Source of the DNA: Bacteroidaceae bacterium
Lineage (GTDB): Bacteria; Bacteroidota; Bacteroidia; Bacteroidales; Bacteroidaceae
DNA: 6,458 nucleotides
Direction: 5' to 3'
NCBI GenBank assembly: GCA_017472905.1
Contig: JAFUNW010000190.1
Coordinates: forward strand, 1 to 6,458
Shown here piece by piece: positions 1 to 6,458 of this stretch. The stretch's first letter is position 1. Every line of letters starts with the position of its first letter. Made by a program: the position numbers and the translations under genes. Below the pieces are notes generated by a model that was given only the letters and a program-made list of their open reading frames with translations, ran no database searches and was not told where the DNA came from.

Positions 1-756
1 ACTTTCGAAACGCAAATATGTATCAGGGGTAATAATCGTATCTTTGACAATGACCGGATCGTTCATGTCTCGATTGGCCATTAGTTCATTTAAACGAATA
101 CGTGAAGTGTGTAATAATTCTTGCTGTTTCATATATTGAGCGCTGTCAGCATTGAAGTCTACACGTGCTTGCTGTAAGTCTAATCTAGAGAAACTTCCGA
201 TTGTGTACCTTGCTTCAACAATACGTAAACGTTCCTTAGAGAGTGAAACAGCATATCGCAAATTCTTTAAACGAATCTTTTGTTGTACAAAGTTGTAATA
301 TTCAGCAGATAGTGCTGCGATGAAATCTTCGATGGCGATGCGTGTCTGTGTTTCTCCTTGGCGTTCTAATTCCTTGAGCCTTTTATAGTTTGTTTGAATA
401 CCTAATCCGTCAAAGATTGTCCAATTCAAATTTACTCCGACATTGTAGATTTGGTCAAAAACTCCTTTTTCACTGACAGATTCGCCTGTTGCACGGATTT
501 CCGTTTCATTGTTGTCTAATGTGCCGTTATAACCGGCTGATAAATCCAAGGTTGGTAAATATCCGGCATTTCCTAAAGTCGCATTGTTGTGAGCTATTTG
601 TTCTTCGTTACGTACAATGCGTAGCGAGTAGTTGTTTTCTAACCCTTCTTCTAAGCACTTTTGCAATGTGTAGATGTGTTGTGCAGAAAGTGGTAAGTGG
701 CTTGCTAGAAATAGCAATATAATTTTTGTTCCTTGATTTAATATCTTTGTTTGCAT
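1..756 (-). CDS. TolC-family outer-membrane efflux channel (partial, C-terminal half beyond left edge)
   Basis: This is the outer-membrane channel of the tripartite pump encoded just upstream. The reading frame is open from an ATG at 756-754 to base 1, giving 252 residues. Family members usually have about 420-480, so the second structural repeat is missing. Residues 1-25 look like a Sec signal peptide: basic start, hydrophobic stretch IILLFLA, and likely cleavage after PLSA with Gln at +1, which is common in Bacteroidota. There is no lipobox cysteine. Family landmarks are the start of the first helical repeat (LEEGLENNYSLRI, 35-47), AGYLPTLDLSAGY (64-76), the beta-strand LNWTIFDG (110-117), and the long helix from EARYTIGSFSRLDLQQA (181-197) to about 226. 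It starts 17 bases after the pump stop codon, so it is probably translated from the same mRNA. No good ribosome binding site is seen, as is usual in this phylum. Confidence 0.93.
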   Translation of the reverse strand, partial: MQTKILNQGTKIILLFLASHLPLSAQHIYTLQKCLEEGLENNYSLRIVRNEEQIAHNNATLGNAGYLPTLDLSAGYNGTLDNNETEIRATGESVSEKGVFDQIYNVGVNLNWTIFDGLGIQTNYKRLKELERQGETQTRIAIEDFIAALSAEYYNFVQQKIRLKNLRYAVSLSKERLRIVEARYTIGSFSRLDLQQARVDFNADSAQYMKQQELLHTSRIRLNELMANRDMNDPVIVKDTIITPDTYLRFES

Positions 757-773
757 ATCTGTAATTTCTGTTT

Positions 774-3700
774 TTATTTTGAACGTTCTGTAGATATATA
801 TAAATAAATTGCTGGAACTATAAATAGGGTAAGAAGGGTAGATACTAACATTCCGCCAATGACGGCAACTCCCATTGCGATACGTCCATTAGCTCCTTCA
901 CCGCTAGCAAAAGCTAGTGGAAGTAATCCTAATATGGTTGAAACACTAGTCATTAAAATAGGACGCAGTCGTTGAATGGATGCTTGTCGTATTGCTTCTA
1001 ATCGATTAAGACCACTCTCTTGCTTTTGATTGGCAAATTCTACAATTAAGATACCGTTTTTTGCCACTAGTCCAATTAACATGATGATACCGATTTGACT
1101 ATAAATATTCATTGTCTGACCATCTGCATACATAAATATCAATGCTCCGGCAATAGCTAGTGGGACAGTAAACATAATGATCAGAGGATCTTTAAAACTT
1201 TCGAATTGTGCAGCCAAAATCAAATAGATAAGTACCAATGCCAGAATGAATGCGAACATCAAACTAGAAGAACTTTCTCGATATTCTTTAGAATCTCCGG
1301 CTAAGGCTGTTCGAAATGTATCATCCAATATTTCCGATGCTATTTTATCCATTTCATCCAATCCTTCTCCAATCGTTTTTCCCTCTGCTAATCCTGCAGA
1401 AATAGTTGCAGATGCAAAACGGTTATAACGATAGAGTTTGGGCGGAGCAATGCCTTCTTCCAAATCGATAAGGTTATCCATTTGTAACATTTGTCCATCA
1501 TTGCTGCGGATGTAAATAGACTTTAAGTCTACGGGCTTGTTGCGTTGTTGGCGATTTATTTCTCCTACAATTTCATATTGTTTACCGTTCATGTAGAAAT
1601 ATCCCATGCGTTGGTCTGCCAATCCGTATTGCAATGTTTGTGCGATGTTTCGAGTACTAACTCCCATAACACTGGCTTTTTCGCGATTGATGTTGATTCT
1701 TGCCTCCGGTTTGCTGAATTTTAAATCGACATCTGCCATTTGAAAAACCGGATTTTCAAATACCTTGGCCATAAACAGAGGTAGAATTTCTTGTAGTTTT
1801 TCCAAATTGGTCGCTTGTATAACATATTGTATTGGCATACCGGCTCTACGCCCTCCGAATGTTGATTGTTGTTGTACGAATGCTCGTGCTTTTGTTTTTG
1901 AGCGTACAGCTGTGGAAAGTTTTTCAGCCAATTCCATTTGTGTATAATCACGTTCTTGGATGTCTGAAAGTGTGAGACGTACATTTCCTGTACCGTTTGA
2001 TACGCGGGCGGTAACAGCTGGTACATCATCGACTATAGAATCGACTAATGCATTGATGTCTTCTGTATAGTCACGTATGTATTCATAGGTAATACCTTCA
2101 GAGCCTCGTGTATTGATTGATATTTGTGAACGGTCCTCAAGTGGCGCCATTTCTGCTGGAATAGCAGACCATAACCATCCGATTAAAACAAATGTAAGTA
2201 TCACAAATGGTATTGCCAACCAACGTCTGTTTAAACAGAAATCCAATCCACGCGTATATACAATATTCATTTTTTCAAAGAAAGGTTCTGTTTTGCGATA
2301 AAACCATCCTTGTTCTTCTCGCTTCTTTAGTAACTTGGTAGCCAACATTGGAGTAAAGGTCAATGCTGCAAACGAGGATATGATGACAGCTCCGGATACT
2401 ACAAAACTGAATTCCCTAAACAATCGTCCGGTCATTCCTTCCATAAATACAATAGGGAAGAATACAGCGACTAATGTAACAGTTGTGGATATTACAGCAA
2501 AGAATATTTCTTTTGAGCCTTCTATTCCGGCTTCAATGGGGGACATTCCTTTTTCGATACGGATATAAATGTTTTCGGTCATTACAATGGCATCGTCTAC
2601 AACTAATCCTACAGCTAAGACAATAGCCAGCATCGAAAGTACATTGATGGAAAAACCACAAATATACATGATGAAAAATGAACCAATCAAAGATACCGGG
2701 ATAACAATACAAGGCACTAATGTAACTCGCCAATCACGTAAGAATAAAAAGATGATAATAATAACCAAAAGAAATGCAACATATACTGTTTCTTCCACTT
2801 CGGCAATCGAAGCTCGAATAAATTTAGTATTATCAAATCCATATGTGTATTTGACATCGTCCGGCAAATCTTTTTCCATTAGTTTCATACGCTCATAAAC
2901 AGCATCTGCAATTTCAATGTGGTTTGCTCCCGGTTGTGGGATTACAACAACACCCACCATCGGAACCCCGTTCATTTTCATGTAGCTTTTCAAATCACGT
3001 GCTTCCAATTCCGCACGTCCAATATCGCTGAAACGAATGATTCGACCATTACTCTCGCTGATAATCAGATCGTTGAACTCTTGTGCAGTATGCATCAAGC
3101 CCAAAGTACGAATGGTTAGTTCGGTGGTATTACCTTCAATACTTCCTGATGGTAGTTCCACATTCTCACGATCTACGGCATCTTTTACATCCATTGGAGT
3201 TATTCCGTATCCGGACATTTTGACCGGGTCCAACCAAAGACGCATGGAATATTTCTTTTCTCCCCAGATATTAACACTACTTACGTCTGGAATGGTTTGC
3301 AATTGTTCTTTGACTGTTAGGTCTGCAATTTCACTAATTTCCAATAAAGAACGTTTGTCACTTTGTATTGCGACCATTAAAATGGGAGTTGCATCCGCAT
3401 CCGCTTTTGATACTGTAGGAGGGTCACAGTCGCGTGGTAAAAAACGTTGGGCGCGTGAAACCTTATCACGCACATCGTTAGCTGCAGTCTCCAAATCAAC
3501 AGATAATTCAAATTCAACAGTAATACGGCTTTGTCCTTGACTGCTGACACTAGTTAAAGAACGTATTCCGGGAATACCATTGATGTTTTGTTCCAAAGGC
3601 TCGGTAATTTGGTTCTCAATAACGTCTGCGTTTGCTCCGGGATAAGAACAACTGACTGAGATAATGGGATTATCTACAGAAGGATACTCGCGAACGCCGA

Positions 3701-3794
3701 GAGTATTATATCCGATAAGTCCGAATAGTAATATGATTAGGGTCATAACCGTAGAGAGTACCGGACGCTTTATGCTAAGTTCTGATATGTTCAC
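774..3794 (-). CDS. RND multidrug efflux pump, inner-membrane permease (HAE1/AcrB family)
   Basis: This is a proton-driven trimeric pump of the inner membrane that captures substrates from the periplasm or membrane and passes them to a TolC-type channel. It has 1006 residues; AcrB has 1049. The order is: first membrane helix (about 11-30) after ISELSIKRPV, a large periplasmic domain, helices about 335-485, an amphipathic/TM stretch near 525-543, a second periplasmic domain, and helices about 845-1000. Proton-relay residues align with AcrB: D400 and D401 in GLVVDDAIVM (AcrB D407/D408), K912 in VAKNGILIVEF (K940), R942 in QRLRP (R971) and T949 (T978). AAQFESF (861-867) is also typical of the family. 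The start is a GTG at 3794-3792. It is preferred because an in-frame TAA lies 12 bases upstream, no ATG lies between, and the N-terminus matches the family. It follows the adaptor gene by 41 bases. It resembles multidrug exporters rather than heavy-metal exporters, but the substrate is unknown. Confidence 0.97.
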   Translation of the reverse strand: MNISELSIKRPVLSTVMTLIILLFGLIGYNTLGVREYPSVDNPIISVSCSYPGANADVIENQITEPLEQNINGIPGIRSLTSVSSQGQSRITVEFELSVDLETAANDVRDKVSRAQRFLPRDCDPPTVSKADADATPILMVAIQSDKRSLLEISEIADLTVKEQLQTIPDVSSVNIWGEKKYSMRLWLDPVKMSGYGITPMDVKDAVDRENVELPSGSIEGNTTELTIRTLGLMHTAQEFNDLIISESNGRIIRFSDIGRAELEARDLKSYMKMNGVPMVGVVVIPQPGANHIEIADAVYERMKLMEKDLPDDVKYTYGFDNTKFIRASIAEVEETVYVAFLLVIIIIFLFLRDWRVTLVPCIVIPVSLIGSFFIMYICGFSINVLSMLAIVLAVGLVVDDAIVMTENIYIRIEKGMSPIEAGIEGSKEIFFAVISTTVTLVAVFFPIVFMEGMTGRLFREFSFVVSGAVIISSFAALTFTPMLATKLLKKREEQGWFYRKTEPFFEKMNIVYTRGLDFCLNRRWLAIPFVILTFVLIGWLWSAIPAEMAPLEDRSQISINTRGSEGITYEYIRDYTEDINALVDSIVDDVPAVTARVSNGTGNVRLTLSDIQERDYTQMELAEKLSTAVRSKTKARAFVQQQSTFGGRRAGMPIQYVIQATNLEKLQEILPLFMAKVFENPVFQMADVDLKFSKPEARININREKASVMGVSTRNIAQTLQYGLADQRMGYFYMNGKQYEIVGEINRQQRNKPVDLKSIYIRSNDGQMLQMDNLIDLEEGIAPPKLYRYNRFASATISAGLAEGKTIGEGLDEMDKIASEILDDTFRTALAGDSKEYRESSSSLMFAFILALVLIYLILAAQFESFKDPLIIMFTVPLAIAGALIFMYADGQTMNIYSQIGIIMLIGLVAKNGILIVEFANQKQESGLNRLEAIRQASIQRLRPILMTSVSTILGLLPLAFASGEGANGRIAMGVAVIGGMLVSTLLTLFIVPAIYLYISTERSK

Positions 3795-3835
3795 TTTTGA
3801 TAATGATTAGAATTTAAACAAAATGACTTATTATC

Positions 3836-4918
3836 TCAGTTTATTTCATCCAACGAAACATTCAGACCGGTGCGCAGTTGCATGGTGCCGGAAGTTAGAA
3901 TGGTATCTCCGGAAGTTAATCCTTTTAATACTTGTACTCGTTCTTCATTTCGTATTCCTTTGGTTATGGTAACCGGTTGAGCTTTCCCGTTTTTATATAA
4001 GAATACTTTGTCGACTCCCATTTCAGGAACAATTGCTTCTGTAGGGATTGCGATAGCATCTGTAATCTCTTTGGTCTTAATACGGATATTGGCAAATCGG
4101 CCGGGGAGCAACTTCTCATGTAAATTGGGATAGAGTGCGCGTACCGGTAAGGTATGAGTCACTTCATCAACTTTGGATTCTGTGGCATATATTTTAGCCT
4201 GTAAAGGTTCTAAACGACCTTCGATAGAAAATTCAAGGCTCATTCCTTGACTGATCTCACTTGCATAACGTTCAGGAATTGCAAATTCGATTTTTAATGG
4301 AGAAATCTTGGTAAGAGTTGCTATTATTGTTCCTGTTGATGCATAACTACCTTCACTGACTTGGCGTAGACCGATGATTCCGTCAAATGGTGCACGTAGC
4401 TCGGTTTGGGCGATATTCTCTTTGATTAATTCGATATCGGCACGCAAAGTAGCAAGGTCGGTTAAAACTTGCTCATAAGCTTCTTTACTTACTGCATCTT
4501 TTTCTAATAGAGCATTTTGACGATAAACGCGATCTTGAGCCAATTGCAGCTGGGCTTCCAACTTTTTTAATTGAGCTTGTAAAGGACCATCGTTGACTTT
4601 TGCCAAAAGTTCACCTTTCCTTACTTTTGAACCTTCGGTAAAATATATATTCACAATTTTTCCGGAAGTTTCGAATGATAGGTTGACCTCTTCGTCTGGT
4701 AATAAACGACCACTTACGATTATTTCGTCTGTTAATAAACGGGGGCGAACTATTTCTGCTGTAACATTCAGTGCTTTTTTATTATTCTTGTTGTCTGTTT
4801 TTAATTTATCTGCTAGTTGTAGTTCTTCATTTTCTTTGGGTAGTTGTGACCAAATACCCCATCCTACTAATCCTAGTGTAACAAGGGCGACAATGCTCCA
4901 TTTTGTTGTTTTGTTCAT
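3836..4918 (-). CDS. RND efflux periplasmic adaptor (membrane fusion protein, AcrA/MexA type)
   Basis: This protein bridges the RND pump and the TolC-like channel across the periplasm. It has 360 residues, a usual length. A single hydrophobic segment at about 8-24 has no signal-peptidase AxA site and no lipobox cysteine, so it is probably an uncleaved membrane anchor. A polar Lys/Asn-rich linker (27-48) follows. The first lipoyl half covers about 68-110 (SGRLLPDEEVNLSF, then GKIVNIYFTEGSKVRKGELL). A coiled-coil hairpin of about 60 residues covers 111-170. The second lipoyl half begins at TELRAPFDGIIG (172-183), followed by a beta-barrel domain to about 284 (LLPGRFANIRI at 270-280) and a membrane-proximal domain to the end (IPTEAIVPE at 291-299; VLKGLTSGDTI at 330-340). 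It is the first gene of the efflux operon, with a possible promoter in the preceding gap. The ATG at 4918-4916 is the natural start because it places the anchor at the N-terminus. Confidence 0.96.
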   Translation of the reverse strand: MNKTTKWSIVALVTLGLVGWGIWSQLPKENEELQLADKLKTDNKNNKKALNVTAEIVRPRLLTDEIIVSGRLLPDEEVNLSFETSGKIVNIYFTEGSKVRKGELLAKVNDGPLQAQLKKLEAQLQLAQDRVYRQNALLEKDAVSKEAYEQVLTDLATLRADIELIKENIAQTELRAPFDGIIGLRQVSEGSYASTGTIIATLTKISPLKIEFAIPERYASEISQGMSLEFSIEGRLEPLQAKIYATESKVDEVTHTLPVRALYPNLHEKLLPGRFANIRIKTKEITDAIAIPTEAIVPEMGVDKVFLYKNGKAQPVTITKGIRNEERVQVLKGLTSGDTILTSGTMQLRTGLNVSLDEIN

Positions 4919-4964
4919 GAAGATATATTTGTGTTTGATTAAAAAAATAATAATTTAATTCCCA

Positions 4965-4972
4965 CAAATATA
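4965..4972 (-). promoter_or_regulatory. Candidate Bacteroidota -7 element for the efflux operon
   Basis: On the minus strand this reads TATATTTG, an exact match to the Bacteroidota primary-sigma -7 consensus TAnnTTTG. Transcription would begin a few bases downstream, leaving an untranslated leader of about 40 bases before the adaptor ATG. I see no TTTG at the usual 19-21 base distance upstream (the region near 4992-4997 reads GAACAG), so the -33 half is weak or absent. The location, just upstream of the operon's first gene, supports the call. The match is short in AT-rich sequence and could be chance. Confidence 0.5.
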
Positions 4973-5011
4973 GTTAGAAAAATCAGAAATACTGTTCTAA
5001 AAGGATAAAAG

Positions 5012-5045
5012 AGAACTCAAAATTAGCCTTTCTTAAACAAGTTCT
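5012..5045 (-). other. Short inverted repeat downstream of nadD (weak terminator or operator candidate)
   Basis: AGAACT at 5045-5040 is repeated inverted as AGTTCT at 5017-5012, with a 22-base loop. On the minus strand it is followed by the pyrimidine-rich stretch CTTTTATCCTTTT. As RNA the stem has only six pairs, two of them GC, and the loop is long, so this is a poor intrinsic terminator. It is nevertheless the nearest thing to one after nadD. It also brackets the candidate -7 element at 5018-5025, so it could equally be a protein-binding site, or nothing. Confidence 0.2.
5018..5025 (-). promoter_or_regulatory. Second candidate -7 element in the nadD-adaptor gap
   Basis: On the minus strand this reads TAATTTTG, which also fits TAnnTTTG. 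It lies about 100 bases upstream of the adaptor start, so it would give a longer leader than the element at 4965-4972. The positions where a -33 TTTG should lie (about 5045-5050) read ATAAAA, which is no match. It sits inside the inverted repeat at 5012-5045. Either this is a weaker alternative promoter or a chance match. Confidence 0.25.
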
Positions 5046-5106
5046 TTTATCTTTTGACAATACTTAAATGCTTTAAAAATGTTTTCACAATTAGAAAGGT
5101 TGGCTA

Positions 5107-5682
5107 CTATTTATATAACATGAGAACTTTTTGTTTGATACATTCAGGAACCATACCGTCTATTGGTCGGTTGTTTTTTACAAAATTACGTATTTGGGTA
5201 CTGCTGATATCCAATAAATCGGTATTAATAAGTCTTACGTTTTCAGGTAATTTCTCAGAAATAGTTAATGAGTTGTTACGGGGATAAATGATAATATCGT
5301 AGTTGTTTAAAATTTGCTCGTAACAATACCATTTGGGAAAACAAGTCCAATTGTCTTCTCCAATCAATAATGTGAATACGTTATCCGGATAGTCTTGAGA
5401 CAATTGTTGCAAAGTGTTCCACGTATAAGATGGTTTGGGTAATGCAAATTCATAATCGCAAGCTATCATATTTGCCTCTGATTGCAAGGCGGTTTTTACC
5501 AACTCAAGCCGCAGATGGTCCGGTAGTAATGTACTATCGGATTTCAAAGGGTTATGTGGAGACACAACGAACCATATTTGGTCAAGTTTCACCTTATTCA
5601 ATATAGTGCGTGCAATACTAATGTGTCCGCAATGTATCGGATTGAATGAACCTCCAAATAGACCTATGCGTTGGTGTTTCAT
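5107..5682 (-). CDS. nadD: Nicotinate-nucleotide adenylyltransferase
   Basis: The enzyme joins nicotinate mononucleotide and ATP to give nicotinate adenine dinucleotide, the step before NAD synthetase in NAD biosynthesis; it acts in the cytoplasm. It has 191 residues, full length for the family. It is a Rossmann-type nucleotidyltransferase: IGLFGGSFNPIHCGH (6-20) holds the ATP-binding motif with both histidines (H17, H20), with Asn where many homologues have Asp. SPHNPLK (41-47) is the substrate-loop motif. GEDNW (108-112) fits the conserved G-x-D-N position, and ISSTQIR (159-165) is the C-terminal adenylyltransferase signature. The ATG at 5682-5680 overlaps the gmk stop as ATGA, which suggests translational coupling, and the protein begins right before the first beta strand. 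It appears to be the last gene of its cluster and ends in TAG before an AT-rich gap. Confidence 0.97.
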   Translation of the reverse strand: MKHQRIGLFGGSFNPIHCGHISIARTILNKVKLDQIWFVVSPHNPLKSDSTLLPDHLRLELVKTALQSEANMIACDYEFALPKPSYTWNTLQQLSQDYPDNVFTLLIGEDNWTCFPKWYCYEQILNNYDIIIYPRNNSLTISEKLPENVRLINTDLLDISSTQIRNFVKNNRPIDGMVPECIKQKVLMLYK

Positions 5683-6254
5683 TCTTGGGCCTGATTTAAA
5701 AAGTTTCGTACGAGTTGCAATGTCGTCTCTTTGGCTTGTTCAAGATTGTCATTGACAATAACCTCATCAAATTGTGCCGCAAATTCTAATTCATAAGTAG
5801 CTTTGGCAACTCGGCTTTCAATCACATCCAATGCATCAGTTCCGCGTCCAATCAAGCGTTTACGAAGTTCTTCAATGGAAGGCGGTTGGATAAAAATAGA
5901 AAGAGCTCGCTTCCCATAATATTTTTTTATATTACATCCGCCTACAACATCAACGTCAAATACAATATTTTGACCATCTGAAAGTTGTTTCTCAACTTGA
6001 GACTTCAATGTCCCGTAAAAGCGATTTTCATAGACCTCTTCGTATTCCAAGAACTCATTATTTGCAATTCGTTGCTTGAATTCTTCCGGGGAAAGAAAAA
6101 AGTATTCAACTCCGTTTTGTTCTTCTCCACGTGGAGGACGACTGGTTGCAGATATTGAAAATGCTAAGTTTAAATTGCAAGAAAGTAGGTAATTTATAAT
6201 TGTTGATTTTCCAGAACCGGAGGGAGCTGAAAATATAATTAGTTTTCCGTTCAT
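5679..6254 (-). CDS. gmk: Guanylate kinase
   Basis: The enzyme phosphorylates GMP to GDP with ATP, an essential step in guanine nucleotide supply and recycling, in the cytoplasm. It has 191 residues, close to the usual 185-210. The P-loop is APSGSGKST (10-18). The GMP-binding region shows SATSRPPRGEEQNGVEYFF (35-53), with the expected arginines R39 and R42 and tyrosine Y51. It continues with E70, and Y80-G81-T82 in FYGT. FDVDVVGG (99-106) is the family's D-x-D segment; many homologues have GA where this has GG. GRGTD (136-140) is the lid/adenine-binding motif carrying the conserved arginine. The start ATG at 6254-6252 lies 3 bases after the yicC stop, and the gene overlaps nadD by 4 bases, so the three genes are almost certainly one transcript. 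Nothing appears broken or missing. Confidence 0.98.
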   Translation of the reverse strand: MNGKLIIFSAPSGSGKSTIINYLLSCNLNLAFSISATSRPPRGEEQNGVEYFFLSPEEFKQRIANNEFLEYEEVYENRFYGTLKSQVEKQLSDGQNIVFDVDVVGGCNIKKYYGKRALSIFIQPPSIEELRKRLIGRGTDALDVIESRVAKATYELEFAAQFDEVIVNDNLEQAKETTLQLVRNFLNQAQE

Positions 6255-6257
6255 AGT

Positions 6258-6458
6258 TTACATTACATTGAGAACTTGTTCTTTGATTTGTTCTAATTCA
6301 TCTTTCATTCTTACTACGATATTTTGCATTTCTGCTTGATTGCTTTTACTACCGGTCGTATTAATTTCGCGTCCCATTTCCTGAGCAATAAATCCTAATT
6401 TTTTTCCTTGTCCATGTCCTTCTTTCATTGTTTGTCGGAAATATTCAAGGTGATTGGC
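6258..6458 (-). CDS. yicC: YicC/YloC-family endoribonuclease (partial, C-terminal 66 residues)
   Basis: Only the C-terminal end is present; the N-terminal part, about three quarters of a typical protein of roughly 290 residues, lies beyond the right edge. The frame is open from base 6458 to a TAA at 6260-6258. The visible part corresponds to the C-terminal DUF1732 domain: GQGKKLGFIAQEMGREINT (16-34), then GSKSNQAEMQNIVVRMKDEL (36-55) and a charged helix to the end. The family motif is G-K-K-L-x-F-x-x-Q-E-M-x-R-E-x-N-T-x-x-S-K. Family members are reported to be RNA endonucleases; the sequence shown here supports the family call but not activity. Neighbourhood next to gmk is common for yicC/yloC in many bacteria. 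Translation of gmk begins 3 bases after this stop, which suggests coupling. Confidence 0.93.
   Translation of the reverse strand, partial: ANHLEYFRQTMKEGHGQGKKLGFIAQEMGREINTTGSKSNQAEMQNIVVRMKDELEQIKEQVLNVM

Noticed and set aside
489..722. Plus-strand open frame with a Cys-rich translation opposite the channel gene
   Set aside because: It is antisense to the TolC-family gene, whose own frame is open and conserved here. The cysteines come from reading that gene's codons backwards.
1721..2029. 102-codon minus-strand frame inside the pump gene in another reading frame
   Set aside because: It overlaps the conserved periplasmic domain of the pump in a different frame. Its translation is low in family-like features and rich in Tyr, Gln and His, as expected from out-of-frame reading. 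There is no sign of a frameshift in the pump itself.
3037..3540. Long plus-strand open frame (167 codons) opposite the pump gene
   Set aside because: It lies wholly antisense to a well-supported RND pump gene whose protein matches its family throughout. Its translation shows no recognisable domain, so it is a shadow frame.
3799..3835. GATAAT/ATTATC inverted repeat in the spacer between adaptor and pump genes
   Set aside because: The stem is only six AT-rich pairs with one GC and a 25-base loop. It is likely to occur by chance in such AT-rich sequence, and there is no T-run to make it a terminator.
4593..4958. Plus-strand 121-codon frame over the adaptor start and into the gap
   Set aside because: Most of it is antisense to the adaptor N-terminus. 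The hydrophobic and Ser-rich composition is explained by the complementary codons, and no start signal or homology is apparent.
5024..5106. CCTTTCT (5099-5093) and AGAAAGG (5033-5027) pairing around a 59-base loop after nadD
   Set aside because: A seven-pair stem with such a long, AT-rich loop is not convincing as a terminator or structured RNA, and no riboswitch-like core was seen.
5117..5682. Asn instead of Asp in the NadD nucleotide-binding motif (GSFNP)
   Set aside because: This variant occurs commonly in NadD proteins, and the two motif histidines and the ISSTQIR signature are intact, so it is not a sign of lost activity.

Overview
The window looks like a stretch of chromosome from a Bacteroidales-type member of the Bacteroidota. 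The evidence is the AT-leaning composition, the lack of convincing Shine-Dalgarno sequences before any start, two matches to the Bacteroidota -7 promoter element (TAnnTTTG), a GSFNP-type NadD, and a yicC-gmk-nadD cluster. I cannot fix the genus from the sequence. All six genes lie on the minus strand, so transcription runs from right to left.

Right part (5107-6458): a tightly packed housekeeping group. It starts with the C-terminal end of a YicC/YloC-family RNA endonuclease that runs off the window. Three bases later comes gmk (guanylate kinase), which overlaps nadD (nicotinate-nucleotide adenylyltransferase) by an ATGA. The promoter of this group must lie beyond the right edge.

Middle (4919-5106): a 188-base AT-rich gap separates the housekeeping group from the efflux genes. 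It holds two possible -7 elements and short inverted repeats, and probably contains both the end of the first transcript and the promoter of the second.

Left part (1-4918): a complete-looking tripartite efflux operon in the order periplasmic adaptor, RND inner-membrane pump (HAE1/AcrB type), TolC-like outer-membrane channel. The channel is cut by the left edge and lacks its C-terminal half. Spacers are 41 and 17 bases, so the three genes are probably co-transcribed and co-translated. The pump keeps its proton-relay residues, and the adaptor has the hairpin, lipoyl and barrel layout of AcrA/MexA. Together they would form a proton-driven channel from the periplasm or inner membrane to the outside. 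The substrate cannot be read from sequence. No regulator gene is visible next to the operon.

I found no mobile element, CRISPR array, RNA gene or clear undescribed system. The window is ordinary, and the findings below are modest and mostly concern gene starts and regulation.
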